A stretch of DNA of 34,364 bases from Candidatus Cyrtobacter zanobii. Its GTDB lineage: Bacteria > Pseudomonadota > Alphaproteobacteria > Rickettsiales > Midichloriaceae. This document shows, piece by piece, positions 18,399 through 28,900 of the stretch (the first letter of the stretch is position 1; each line of letters starts with the position of its first letter). Location of the stretch: positions 1 to 34,364 of the forward strand of contig NZ_JAJBJB010000004.1 in NCBI RefSeq assembly GCF_021811845.1, read 5' to 3'. Both the position numbers and the translations under genes were made by a program. The notes beneath the pieces are model-generated. The model made no database searches. It worked only from the letters and a program-made list of their open reading frames with translations, and was not told the DNA's origin.

Positions 18399-18914
18399 CT
18401 ATAAAGGCATGCTTTGAGTGATAATAGCTTTGAGATCGTGCATAATATCGTTCACTTTTTCCACACCAGACGCTGATTTCACATAGAAGATCTTTGCCTT
18501 CGGATTAGAAGGTAATGAGACGATACTAATTTCAACTAATCTCAACTCTTCTATATATCTTAATGCACCTTCTTTTTTATACTTTATTATGTCAAAACCG
18601 ATGCTTAGCCCATCTATGACTCCACCCTTCACAAGATCATATGCCATTTTTCCGTAATGCGTGCCAAGATTGAGCTTGCACTCTATGTAAAGCCCCCTCT
18701 CATCCTCTTGTATTAGTGTGATTTTACCTATTTGTTTATGAAAATCATGATAAAGCAAAAGTTGAATATCGCATGTTTCAATCTGTGTATTATCGAATGC
18801 CCCTGGAAGGATTATATCGCCATCTGCATCCTTAATATTAAAAATACTTGCATAACCCTTTAATTGTCCGTTTTCTTGAGTATCTAGTATATTATGTATA
18901 CTTTTTGTTTCCAT
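18399..18914 (-). CDS. HK97-family prohead protease, gene-transfer-agent-like
   Basis: A 171-residue protein of the HK97 prohead protease family (peptidase U35/S78), which trims capsid protein during head assembly. The fold signature runs GYASIFNIKDADGDIILPGAF at about 20-40. The likely catalytic residues are His56 (LLYHDFHKQIG), Ser104 (DGLSIGFDI) and Glu128 (ELRLVEISIVSLPSNP). No capsid, portal, terminase or tail gene is nearby. Alphaproteobacteria carry a gene transfer agent cluster, and Rickettsiales are known to keep its genes intact but scattered; this fits that pattern better than a recent prophage. It is divergent from the EVE gene with 17 bp between starts. Confidence 0.85.
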   Translation of the reverse strand: METKSIHNILDTQENGQLKGYASIFNIKDADGDIILPGAFDNTQIETCDIQLLLYHDFHKQIGKITLIQEDERGLYIECKLNLGTHYGKMAYDLVKGGVIDGLSIGFDIIKYKKEGALRYIEELRLVEISIVSLPSNPKAKIFYVKSASGVEKVNDIMHDLKAIITQSMPL

Positions 18915-18931
18915 ATATTAATTTATTATCA

Positions 18932-19330
18932 GTGAACTATTGGTTATTAAAATCTGAGCCTAAAATATATTCTTGGGAAAATATGAGTAGGGACAAAACA
19001 ACTATCTGGAATGGCGTAAGAAACTATCAGGCGCAGCGATATATGAAGATAATGCAAAAAGGTGAACTGTGCTTTTTTTATCATTCTGGCAGCGAAAGAA
19101 GGATAGTTGGTATTGTTCATGTAACTTCCGAATCATATTTTAAGGATAAAGATGAGCCTAATCTAGTTAACATAGAGGTTTCTTTTTATTCTAATATTGC
19201 AAAGCCAATTGAGCTTTCCATGATCAAAAGCATAGAGCCGAATTGTATATTATCTATACAACCAAGACTCTCAGTAGTACCTTTGAATGTAGATTTATGG
19301 AACAAGATTACTCTCTACTCAAATTCATGA
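18932..19330 (+). CDS. EVE domain protein
   Basis: A 132-residue protein consisting of a single EVE domain, a PUA-related fold thought to bind modified bases. The diagnostic start is NYWLLKSEPKIYSWENM, then TTIWNGVRNYQAQRYMK and GELCFFYHSGSERRIVGIVHV. The start is taken as GTG 18932, which gives MNYWLLKSEP and matches the family start; the open frame extends upstream to 18848, but that would overlap the divergent protease gene. It is slightly shorter than the usual 140-155 residues. Function in bacteria is not established; a nucleic-acid-modification reader is the usual proposal. Confidence 0.87.
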   Translation: MNYWLLKSEPKIYSWENMSRDKTTIWNGVRNYQAQRYMKIMQKGELCFFYHSGSERRIVGIVHVTSESYFKDKDEPNLVNIEVSFYSNIAKPIELSMIKSIEPNCILSIQPRLSVVPLNVDLWNKITLYSNS

Positions 19331-19430
19331 TATTACACTATATACTAACTCAATAGCCAGGAAGTAGGATTAGATGCTTATTTCCTTATATTGTGATATG
19401 AAATAACTAGATACACAGCTATATAAGGAT

Positions 19431-20270
19431 TTAGTCAGTTGTATTATTCACCTTGATTACTGAAACAAATCTACTAGATTGATTAATATTGAAAAATGCC
19501 TCCACATAGAAGGCACCACTACTATCTTTCCTCACAGTGCCAATCCTTATTCCTGGCGGAAATATTTTAGCATCACCAGATGTCAAAACAATTTCACCCT
19601 CAATATTACCAACATCTTTAGGTAAGTATTTTAATAGTATGCGAGAACCATTACCAAACGTAATACATTTAATATTACTTTTTGAGAGGATAACGGGGAT
19701 TTTGACTCCATAAGAATACATTAATTTTGCTCTAGATGTTTTATCCTGAACTGAATATAAAATTGCAACAAAGTTATCTTTACTTACTACTACTTGCCTT
19801 TCTTTCAGACCTTGGTTTGCACCAGCAAAGACCAAGATAGTACTTTCTGTAATATCTGGAGAAAGTGGTAGAAATTCGCTAGTGATATAATCACACTCAT
19901 AGCTTGATGTATAATGTGATACGTTCTTGATCTCCTCTATTTCTGCGCTCAGTGTTTTATATTCAACAATCTGTGATTCTAATCTAGAGACCTTGAGCCT
20001 TAGATACTCATTCTCACGCACAGCGCCTATATAATCAAATACTTTATAGTATACATCTGGAATCCTAAACGAAGCATACTGATAAGCACTAATCATGAAT
20101 CGATCTATAGCCTCTTGTATATGCGGTCTATACATCAATGTAAAAAAGACTAACAATCCACAAGTCAATATTGAAAAAAAGAGACTAGCATTCAACACAA
20201 TGGCACGCATTGCGGCCCTAACCAGCGATGTTTTTTGCTTTACGACTTTATCACGCTTGCTGCTGAACAT
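19431..20270 (-). CDS. mreC: Rod shape-determining protein MreC
   Basis: A 279-residue bitopic inner-membrane protein: cytoplasmic N terminus, membrane helix at about 25-47, a coiled coil at about 82-117 ([16 protein letters not shown]) and a periplasmic beta-barrel domain. It links the cytoskeletal MreB to the elongation machinery for peptidoglycan. mreB is not adjacent; the gene overlaps the 3' end of lipA by 20 bp and follows PBP1a, so the context is a wall-synthesis run. Length is normal. Confidence 0.9.
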   Translation of the reverse strand: MFSSKRDKVVKQKTSLVRAAMRAIVLNASLFFSILTCGLLVFFTLMYRPHIQEAIDRFMISAYQYASFRIPDVYYKVFDYIGAVRENEYLRLKVSRLESQIVEYKTLSAEIEEIKNVSHYTSSYECDYITSEFLPLSPDITESTILVFAGANQGLKERQVVVSKDNFVAILYSVQDKTSRAKLMYSYGVKIPVILSKSNIKCITFGNGSRILLKYLPKDVGNIEGEIVLTSGDAKIFPPGIRIGTVRKDSSGAFYVEAFFNINQSSRFVSVIKVNNTTD

Positions 20271-21177
20271 TTTGTCTTCTTGCTTTTAGTTCCTTAAAGT
20301 CATCACCAGCATGATAAGAAGATCTAGTAAGTGGGCTAGAGGATACCATCAAAAAGCCCTTTATCTTAGCCATAGTTGCATAAAGTTCAAATTCTTCAGG
20401 TGTAACGTATCTATGCACGGGCTCATGCTGCTGAGTAGGCTGTAGGTATTGCCCTATAGTTAGAAAATCAACGTTAGCGGCCCTAAGATCATCCATCACC
20501 TGTAGAACCTCTGCTTTACTTTCACCTAACCCAACCATGATACCAGATTTGGTAAACATCTCTCTATCCATCCGCTTAACATTGTTTAATAAATTCAATG
20601 AGTTGAAATATCTGGCACCAGGTCGTATTTTATTATACAGCGATGGCACTGTTTCAATATTATGGTTAAAGACGTCTGGTTTTGCGCTCACCACAATCTC
20701 CATAGCCCCATCTTTTCTCAAAAAATCAGGTGTGAGCACTTCGATCGTTACGTTTGGAGATAACTTTCTTATTTGCCTAATGCAATTTGAGAAATGATTT
20801 GCTCCACCGTCAGCAAGATCATCCCTATCTACAGACGTTATTACAACATGGCTCAAACCCAGCTCCATGACCGCAAGCGCTATCTTTTCTGGTTCATGTG
20901 GGTCCAACAGCTCAGGTATTCCAGTTTGAACATTGCAAAATCTACAAGCCCTTGTGCAAACGCTACCCAATATCATAAATGTAGCATGCCCCTTATCCCA
21001 ACATTCACCTATATTGGGGCACGCCGCCTCCTGACAGACAGTATTCAATCCATGTTTCTTCATTACGGATGCTGTGCCAGAGCTATCAAACCCAACCTTA
21101 GCTCTAACTTTGATCCAGCTAGGCTTTGTGAGCTTATCTACCCCATATCCCAGACTACCATGCTCCAGATGATTCAT
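20251..21177 (-). CDS. lipA: Lipoyl synthase LipA
   Basis: A 308-residue radical SAM enzyme that inserts two sulfurs into octanoyl groups on lipoyl domains of 2-oxoacid dehydrogenases. Both iron-sulfur motifs are complete: auxiliary cluster Cys48, 53, 59 ([12 protein letters not shown]) and radical SAM cluster Cys74, 78, 81 (CTRACRFC), with E. coli-like spacing. The C-terminal RSSY motif ([12 protein letters not shown]) is present. I chose ATG 21177; the frame is open to 21264 but the extra residues look unlike the family. mreC begins inside its 3' end. Confidence 0.96.
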   Translation of the reverse strand: MNHLEHGSLGYGVDKLTKPSWIKVRAKVGFDSSGTASVMKKHGLNTVCQEAACPNIGECWDKGHATFMILGSVCTRACRFCNVQTGIPELLDPHEPEKIALAVMELGLSHVVITSVDRDDLADGGANHFSNCIRQIRKLSPNVTIEVLTPDFLRKDGAMEIVVSAKPDVFNHNIETVPSLYNKIRPGARYFNSLNLLNNVKRMDREMFTKSGIMVGLGESKAEVLQVMDDLRAANVDFLTIGQYLQPTQQHEPVHRYVTPEEFELYATMAKIKGFLMVSSSPLTRSSYHAGDDFKELKARRQNVQQQA

Positions 21178-21340
21178 AACAACAAAACACAAACTTCTAG
21201 ATGCAATAGAGACCACAGCACCAACCCTGTATACAAAACACAAAATGCTGCAGAACTCGTGCACACAGCAGCATACACCCTCCTACTATAAGATACAATA
21301 CAGCGGCCGAAAGATACAAAATATCTCAATTTACAATGAT

Positions 21341-23677
21341 TTAATGTATAGATTGCACTATATCCCAGGCCGTACCCACTTCATGGTGCCCAGCCCTGTT
21401 CCTTTTTGGCACAATACTATTAGATTTAAAGAACTCTAATATGGTATCACTAGCACTACTATCAGATACAGGCTCCCCAGTTGTTTTATTAATATATACT
21501 GATGTGATGCTGGCTGGTATTTTGAATTGATCTGACTTTTTGCTGTAATTCATTTTTTGCATTAAATCGATAAATATTGGCAATGCAATGCTGTAACCGC
21601 CCTCCCTCTTACCTAGTGTTTCTGGTTGATCAAAGCCTACAAACACACCGATTGTTATATCAGATGAAAACCCTATAAACCAAGCATCAAAACTATTATT
21701 AGTAGTTCCAGTTTTACCTGCAATACCATGCCCAAGACGTTTTGCCCTTATTGCTGTACCCCTTTGTACCACATCCTGCAGCATAGAAACCATCTGAAAA
21801 TTCACATCCTCATTGATTACTTTCTTATTTTGGTAATGCACAAATGGTTTCTTATAATCTGTAAAAATGTTAGATTTATCACTATATAACATGTTGCCAT
21901 CGGCGTCGTATATACTTTCTATAAACCGCGGGGACGGCATTGTACCATTGCTAGGAAATGCGTTATAAGCTGTCGTTATATCAATTAGTGATGTTTCAAG
22001 TGCCCCCAAGGCGATTGAATAATTCGAGTAATTTTCTTCTACAGAAAAGCCAAACTTTCCTACATATTTTGCTAAATTTTGTATTCCAAGTTCGAGGGCG
22101 AGCCTCACTGTTGCTATATTTCTAGATTTTTCGAACGCTGTTCTAAGTGTTATGTCACCCAAATAATTACCACCATAATTATGTGGTGACCATGCCTTTG
22201 AGAAGCCATCACTTAGTACTGAGATTGGAGCATCTGAAATTAAGAAATTTGGTTCATAGCCATTGTCTAAAGCTGCAAGATAGATGAATGTTTTAAAGAC
22301 AGACCCAGGCTGTCGTTTTGATTGCACGGCTCTATTAAAACTACTCTTCCTATAATCGTAGCCACCTATCATAGCCAATACTTTGCCACTTTCTGGTTCT
22401 AGAGCAACTATAGATCCTTCAAGCCTCGGATCTTGCTGTAAAATGATTTCTTTATTATTCGAGATTGTAAATAACACCACATCACCAACTTTAAGATTAT
22501 TTATAATCCAACTATTTCCCTTAGATGTTATATCGTATATGCCACCATCCTTAACACCAAGAAGTGTTTTACCATCTTTCTTACCTAAAAATACCCCAAT
22601 CGATAACCCACTTAAATGCCAAGGTAACTTGACATTAGAGAGCTGATCGGACCAATTATTTAGCGAGCTCAGGGAGGTAAATGGAGCATACCAACCCATT
22701 TTTTTGGAATGATTTTCTATGCCCAGTCTTAGGGCATTAGAGGCGGCTTTTTGTACCTTTAAATCCATATATGTATTAACTGCCACACCCCCTCTTTCAA
22801 ATAGTTCATCACCTATCAACCTCCTTGCCTCTTTTTCAACAAATTCTGTGTAATATAGGTTATTTGGTTCTAGCGTTTTTTGCGCTCTGTGAGTTCCAAG
22901 ATCAGTCTCAATTGAGCTTTTATATTCTCTCTCGTTAATAAACCCATCCTCCAACATTTTCTTTAAAATCCAATTCCTCCTAGTTTTAGCCCTTATATTA
23001 TTCACAAATGGATTCAATGATGATGGCGCTTTTGGTAATGATGCTAATAATGCTGCCTCAGGTATGGTAATATCTTGCAATGGTTTTTGAAAGTATGTGG
23101 TAGATGCCGCAAGTATACCGTACGAGCCTTGCCCGAGAAAAATTTCGTTTAAATATAGCTCCATTATCCTCTCTTTTGATAAGACATGGCTTATTTTAAT
23201 TGCAAGTAATGCCTCTTTTGCCTTCCTAAGTAATGTACGCTCATTACTTAATAGGAATATTCGTATAACCTGTTGCGTAATTGTGGAGCCGCCTATTAAC
23301 CTTTTGCCAGAAAATGATGCAAGTGCACTTTGCAATGTAGCCCTTGCAATGCTCTGCACATCTATGCCAATGTGAGAATAAAAGTTCTTATCTTCAGCTG
23401 CTATAAAGGCTAGAATGACGTGTTTTGGAATATCTTTATATTTGACATAAATACGGTTCTCCTTACCAATGGAGTCAATTAGGTTTGCGCTGTTATCATA
23501 GATTCTGGCCTGTCGTAACGGTTTATAATTTAATATTGCTTCATGATTTGGCAGCTCGCTTCTTATAAGTAGCACAGCACCTATAAACGAGATGAAAAAA
23601 AATGCGATGAGTAACAGAGAGTAATATACGACCCTCGATAACAGATTTGTAACAGAAACGAGGATCCCTAATATCAT
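21341..23677 (-). CDS. mrcA: Penicillin-binding protein 1A, bifunctional (class A PBP)
   Basis: A 778-residue inner-membrane enzyme that polymerises and crosslinks peptidoglycan. A membrane helix at about 14-38 precedes a GT51 glycosyltransferase domain with Glu95 (AAEDKNFYSHIGID) and IGGSTITQQ (about 128-136). The transpeptidase domain has the active-site Ser459 and Lys462 (QPGSVFK), a KSRN motif and KTGT at about 655-658. The ATG at 23677 overlaps the stop of the small upstream gene in a TGATG arrangement, indicating coupling. Its presence means this symbiont retains peptidoglycan synthesis. Confidence 0.95.
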   Translation of the reverse strand: MILGILVSVTNLLSRVVYYSLLLIAFFFISFIGAVLLIRSELPNHEAILNYKPLRQARIYDNSANLIDSIGKENRIYVKYKDIPKHVILAFIAAEDKNFYSHIGIDVQSIARATLQSALASFSGKRLIGGSTITQQVIRIFLLSNERTLLRKAKEALLAIKISHVLSKERIMELYLNEIFLGQGSYGILAASTTYFQKPLQDITIPEAALLASLPKAPSSLNPFVNNIRAKTRRNWILKKMLEDGFINEREYKSSIETDLGTHRAQKTLEPNNLYYTEFVEKEARRLIGDELFERGGVAVNTYMDLKVQKAASNALRLGIENHSKKMGWYAPFTSLSSLNNWSDQLSNVKLPWHLSGLSIGVFLGKKDGKTLLGVKDGGIYDITSKGNSWIINNLKVGDVVLFTISNNKEIILQQDPRLEGSIVALEPESGKVLAMIGGYDYRKSSFNRAVQSKRQPGSVFKTFIYLAALDNGYEPNFLISDAPISVLSDGFSKAWSPHNYGGNYLGDITLRTAFEKSRNIATVRLALELGIQNLAKYVGKFGFSVEENYSNYSIALGALETSLIDITTAYNAFPSNGTMPSPRFIESIYDADGNMLYSDKSNIFTDYKKPFVHYQNKKVINEDVNFQMVSMLQDVVQRGTAIRAKRLGHGIAGKTGTTNNSFDAWFIGFSSDITIGVFVGFDQPETLGKREGGYSIALPIFIDLMQKMNYSKKSDQFKIPASITSVYINKTTGEPVSDSSASDTILEFFKSNSIVPKRNRAGHHEVGTAWDIVQSIH

Positions 23678-23979
23678 CACTTTGCAAGCAAATGACTCTC
23701 TTTCATTATATGTTGAGCGCAAGATAGCTTCGTGATCGCCTTCACACTAACCCCCTCTTCGATCATTTCAATAAGGTTAAGAGCGGAATCAGCTTCAAGC
23801 TCCCTCGCTCCGCTGTCTGTGTATACCAAATATACCTTATCATGCAATTTATATTTTACATTAAACTCGTAATCTAGAAATTCTCTTAAATTTGAATCAA
23901 TCTCGCCTAAGCTTAAACCGCCTAATGCATAAAAATTTCTGTAAGAGAGCGTCCCAAGATTAATATATTTCAGGATCAT
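23677..23979 (-). CDS. Small conserved-looking hypothetical protein coupled to PBP1a
   Basis: A 100-residue protein from ATG 23979 (MILKYINLGTLSYRNFYALGG...); the frame is open further to 24075 but the added residues are unlike coding sequence. I do not recognise the family. It has a mixed charged/hydrophobic globular composition, acidic in the middle, without signal peptide or membrane helix. Its stop overlaps the PBP1a start (TGATG), supporting that it is translated and belongs to the same operon. Confidence 0.65.
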   Translation of the reverse strand: MILKYINLGTLSYRNFYALGGLSLGEIDSNLREFLDYEFNVKYKLHDKVYLVYTDSGARELEADSALNLIEMIEEGVSVKAITKLSCAQHIMKESHLLAK

Positions 23980-24096
23980 AGAGTGAACAAAATTTATAGC
24001 ATTTATAGTATGTATGTATACACATGAATAGCAAATGAATTTATGATTCTGGAGCTTATATATCATAAGGATCAATTAAGCATAAATCTGATAATT

Positions 24097-25314
24097 TTAT
24101 TCAAGCACACTGCAAACAATGCTGGATTTTAGCGCGCGCACTGCCTGAGCCTTCACTAATCCACCTAACTTAACCTCTTTTCCTTCTAACTTTATAGTGG
24201 AAAAATCTGCCGCTTTACCAGTGCCACCACCCTCTGCGATTACATCAATTACCTTGCCAACTTGCGCCTTATAATGCTCGCATAATATGTCCGAGCCAAG
24301 TGCCCTAAGTGTTGCAGCCCTTTCTTTGCGCACCCTCTTATCCACCTGAGGCATTCTAGCTGCAGGTGTACCATCTCTTTCTGAATATGGAAAGACATGC
24401 AGGTGTGCGATTTTAAGATCTTGAATTAGATTAAATGTATTGAAGAACATCTGGTCTGTTTCTGTTGGGAAGCCAGATATAATATCTGCGCCAAACACAA
24501 CATCGCCCCTTGCTGCTCGTGCGCTTTTGCAAAAATTTATAATATCATCCCTGGAATGTCTTCTTTTCATGCGCTTTAGTACCATATCGTCACCTGCCTG
24601 CATACTAAGATGCAAATAAGGAGCTAGTCTCTTTTCGGTAGCAAAAAGCTCAAGAAAATCATCGCCTAATTCAGCAACATCAACAGAAGAGAGTCTAAGC
24701 CTAGGTAATTCTGGCAACATGCGTAAAATTCTCGTAAGGAGCTGTGTAATACTAGGTTTTCCTGGTAAATCAGAGCCATAATCAGTAATATCTACCCCTG
24801 TAAAAACAACCTCATTATATCCATTTTGCATGGCATTTTTTACTTTTGCATATACCTCACCAACTGGGATACTGGTACTGACCCCCCTACCCTGTGGTAT
24901 GATACAAAAAGTACAGCTGTGATTGCACCCGTTCTGAATTTGGATATATGCCCTGGATTTCTGTGGTACTGTTTTGAGCGGCAGTACATGGCCTGGTACA
25001 GCATCTTTCCGCAATATTTTATCATATGATGTATGATGCAACTTGTTTTGGTTATCAATGATAAAATCGACCATAGCCTCATACTTTTTGCCATTTACAG
25101 TAGAGGCGCATCCAGTCAATATTACTCTTTTATCAGGGCTCTCACGCCTTATTCTGCGTAATGTCTGGCCGAGCTGGCGCTCAGCTTCCTTGGTTACGGC
25201 ACAGCTATTAACCAACACAACATCCGCAAGGTCGTACCCACCAGAATGAAGTAACTTACTTATCTCATCACTTTCATAACTATTCAGTCTGCAACCAAAT
25301 GTTATAACCTCCAT
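24097..25314 (-). CDS. mtaB: tRNA (N6-threonylcarbamoyladenosine37-C2) methylthiotransferase MtaB
   Basis: A 405-residue radical SAM methylthiotransferase that converts t6A to ms2t6A at position 37 of ANN-decoding tRNAs. The N-terminal UPF0004 domain has Cys8, Cys38 and Cys69 for the auxiliary cluster. The radical SAM motif is Cys130, 134, 137 (CNHSCTFC), followed by VVFTGVDITDYG and LRLSSVDVAEL, which fit MtaB better than MiaB or RimO. A C-terminal TRAM-like region ends the protein. The start is ATG 25314 (a TTG precedes it). rsmD lies about 100 bp upstream. Confidence 0.93.
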   Translation of the reverse strand: MEVITFGCRLNSYESDEISKLLHSGGYDLADVVLVNSCAVTKEAERQLGQTLRRIRRESPDKRVILTGCASTVNGKKYEAMVDFIIDNQNKLHHTSYDKILRKDAVPGHVLPLKTVPQKSRAYIQIQNGCNHSCTFCIIPQGRGVSTSIPVGEVYAKVKNAMQNGYNEVVFTGVDITDYGSDLPGKPSITQLLTRILRMLPELPRLRLSSVDVAELGDDFLELFATEKRLAPYLHLSMQAGDDMVLKRMKRRHSRDDIINFCKSARAARGDVVFGADIISGFPTETDQMFFNTFNLIQDLKIAHLHVFPYSERDGTPAARMPQVDKRVRKERAATLRALGSDILCEHYKAQVGKVIDVIAEGGGTGKAADFSTIKLEGKEVKLGGLVKAQAVRALKSSIVCSVLE

Positions 25315-25417
25315 CAAAATTACAAATACGCACAGGACCGCGCATTATACTATCTTTCCATAACTACCTCAACATACAATAAAAATCTTTTTTGTATACT
25401 AAAATTGGATGAGCACT

Positions 25418-25981
25418 CTATTTAGAGTATTCCAAGACAGATAGTAGCATGTTGCCATAGGTCTTCTGACTAAGCTGCTGAAAGGTTTCTGGCATATTTA
25501 TGGCTGAATTTTTACCATACTCAACAATCACTATGCTGCCATTACCTAAGTATCCTGATCTTGATAATATGCTTAATGTTTTATTCAAAAGATCTTGCTC
25601 GTATGGCGGGTCTATATATATAAAATCATAAGTAGTGGTTGCTGATGGAAGATTTGTAGCATCACAAACCTTAAGGCTAAATTGCGATTCATCACATTTG
25701 AGATGGTTTAATATTTTTTTAACCAAATCTATACAGCTAAATTCGTTATCTATAAAAGTAACGTGATTTACTCCACGTGATATTCCCTCTATACCAACAG
25801 ACCCAGTCCCACAACAGAGATCTAGCATATTTATTTCATCAAACGATTTTTGGCGAGTACTCAGTATGCTTGATATAATATTAAAAACAGCCTCCCTTAA
25901 TTTTGCTGTAGTAGGCCTTGTGGTTTTAGGGATGAACCCAGAGATTTTTCTACCTTTAAATTTTCCAGATATTATTCTCAT
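25418..25981 (-). CDS. rsmD: 16S rRNA (guanine966-N2)-methyltransferase RsmD
   Basis: A 187-residue SAM-dependent methyltransferase. It shows the RsmD start MRIISGKFKGRKI, the RPTTAKLREAVFNII segment, the SAM-binding LDLCCGTGSVGIEG loop (53-66) and the catalytic DPPY (124-127). It methylates G966 of 16S rRNA late in subunit assembly. The start is five bases after the dnaE stop, so the two are co-transcribed. No Shine-Dalgarno is visible before the ATG. Confidence 0.94.
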   Translation of the reverse strand: MRIISGKFKGRKISGFIPKTTRPTTAKLREAVFNIISSILSTRQKSFDEINMLDLCCGTGSVGIEGISRGVNHVTFIDNEFSCIDLVKKILNHLKCDESQFSLKVCDATNLPSATTTYDFIYIDPPYEQDLLNKTLSILSRSGYLGNGSIVIVEYGKNSAINMPETFQQLSQKTYGNMLLSVLEYSK

Positions 25982-25986
25982 AAAAT

Positions 25987-28900
25987 CTATAAATAATTTT
26001 CAATTATTGTTATATCTTTGACGTTTTTGAGGAGTAGCAAATTTTCATAGGAGATATATAGGTGCGGAATATCAAAAATCACCACAGCATCACCTAAATC
26101 AGCTCGCAGCCTTGTTAATATACCACCTTGGCCCACAGAGGTGAAGCTCACAAGTTTCTCAACTGCCTCATAAGCGCTGACATATATATCACACGAGCTA
26201 ATAGAAAGCCGTGCAACTTTATCCAATTGCTCTAATTTTTCTACTATCATCCTGATCCTTTGTCCATCATTCTTTATTGCTATAGTGCATAAAACCTGAT
26301 CACCCTCGTTATTTATATCATTTGTTTTATATAGCAGATCTTCATCAAATATCGACAAGTCTAGTACGCCACTTTCATCTGTCAGCTGCAAAAAGGCAAA
26401 TTTACCGCGTTTTGAAGATTTTATTTTTTTAGATGTGACTATACCGGCCACTTTAAAAGTAGACGATGTTACGTAGCTGGGCAAATTATGAATATAAGAT
26501 GCAGGCGTAATGTTAAAATGTTCGAAAAATTTGCGATATAATTCAAATGGATGAAAAGAGATATGCGTACCTAGAAAATCAAATTCGTGATTCGATTTCT
26601 CGAATATTCCCCATTCCTCAATATCCACCACTGCTCGATTTGAATTTTCTATGAGCAGGCTTTGTTGTTGTGGCGCATTGCCTTCTTTTTTAATCAGCAA
26701 ATCGATGCTTTGAAATAGCGCCTTTCGATTACTATGTAGCACATCAAGGGCACCAGATTTAATTAGCCCCTCCATCATTCGCTTATTGATTAAATGGGCG
26801 CATCTATCTAGAAAATCATCTAAATCTTTAAATTTGCCATTTAAGATCCGCTCTTTGCAAATTTTCTCTACAGCGCCCGCTCCAACATTCTTAATCGCAC
26901 CTAATCCGTAAAATATTTGATCATCTACTATAGAAAATTTTACCGTAGATATATTAATATCAGGTGATGCTACCTTAATGCCAGAAAACTTTGCATTATT
27001 GCAAAACATTGATATTTTATCTAGGTCATGAAGTTCGAAATTTAGTGCTGCGGTTAAAAATTCTATTGTATAATGGGCTTTGAGGTATGCTGTTTTATAA
27101 GAGATGATCGAATATGCAGCTGCATGTGATTTGTTAAAGCCATAGCTTGCAAACTTCTCAATAAAGGCAAAAAGCCTTTGAGCATCTTCTTCGGTGATAG
27201 AGTTTTGGATACTTCTTTCAATAAAGATTGCTTTTTGCTCCTCCATGGCCTTTTTACTTTTCTTGCCCATTGCCCTCCTTAAAAAATCGGCCTCTCCCAT
27301 GGAATACCCTGCAACTTTTTGGGCAATTTGCATCACTTGTTCTTGATATATTATTATACCGTATGTGTCTTTCAATATCCCCTCTAGCAGTTGGTGCGGA
27401 TATTCCACATTTAAGTACCCATGTTTCCTGCTGATATAATCAGGCAAATTATCCATAGGCCCTGGGCGGTATAATGATGTAAGTGCAATAAGATCATCAA
27501 TTTTGTCTGGTTTTAGTTTTTTAATTGCCTCCTTCATACCAGCGCCTTCGAATTGGAATATACCCTCTACATTCCCACTAGATAGGAGTTCGTATGTTTT
27601 CTTATCACTATATTCACTGGAAATATCGATTGTTATATTTCTATGATGCTTTACTAATTTTACCGCATCATCTATCACGCTAAGTGTTCTAAGGCCTAGG
27701 AAATCGAATTTCATTAACCCAGCAATTTCAGCGTGTTTTAATGAATATTGTATTACTGGTATGTGTGAGTTAGCATCTTTATATAATGCAACAATTTCTT
27801 GTAGTGGCCTATCTGCAATGATGATTCCAGCTGCATGTGTGGAGACGTGTCTATTAATTCCCTCAAGCTGTAAACTAATGGATAATAGCTTCTCTATTGA
27901 TTTGTCATTTTTGCTCATTTCCCTGAGGTTATGATCAAGGTCTATTGCTTCCTTAAGGGTAATTGGGTTAGCTGGGTTATTAGGCACCATTTTGCATATT
28001 TTATCCACTTGCCCGTATGGTATTTGCATCACCCTACCAACATCCCTAAGCACGGCTCTTGCCTGGAGCTTACCAAATGTAATTATACTGGCCACCTTAT
28101 CACAACCATACTTCTGCCTTACATACTCAATAACTTCTTCCCGCCTCTCTTGGCAAAAATCTATATCAAAATCAGGCATTGAGATCCGTTCTGGATTTAA
28201 GAACCTTTCAAAAAGTAATCCGAATTTAATTGGGTCGATATCTATAATCTGAAGAGCCCAAGCAACTAAGGAGCCAGCACCAGATCCCCTTCCAGGACCA
28301 ACTGGTATTCCATTTACTTTGCTCCATTTAATAAAATCTGAAACAATAAGAAAATAGCCAGAAAAGCCCATCCTCTTTATTACTTCTAGCTCATATTCTA
28401 ATCTATTTATATATTCCGCTTGTTGTAATTTTGGTAAATTTATAGTCAATTTCTCAAGTTCTGCTCTAGCCTGGAGCGATATATCTTCATCTTCATTAGA
28501 AGAAAATTTTGGTAATAATGGATTTCTTTTTTGGGGCCAAATTGAGCATTTTATTGCAATGAGCTCAGTATTCTCTATAGCCTCTGGAAGATCTTTAAAT
28601 AACTCCTCCATTTCTTGTGTGCTTTTAAAATAATGCTCCTTATTTGAAAATTCTCTATCTTCGCTTTGTGCAAGAAATGTTCCATTTGATATACAAAGCA
28701 ACGCATCATGCGCCTCATTATCATCTTTGTTAATAAAGTGTATTGGGTTAGTGGCCACTATTGGGGTGTTCGTCTCATATGCAATATTGAGCAAAATATC
28801 TTCTTGAGTTTGGCTGATACTCCCATCTCTCACTATTTCGATGAATAGATCATTGTGAAAAATTGTCCTGAATGATATTATAGCATCATAGTAGTTTTTT

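Noticed and set aside
20794-21291. 165-codon plus-strand open frame
   Set aside because: Antisense to lipA, whose motifs are all intact.
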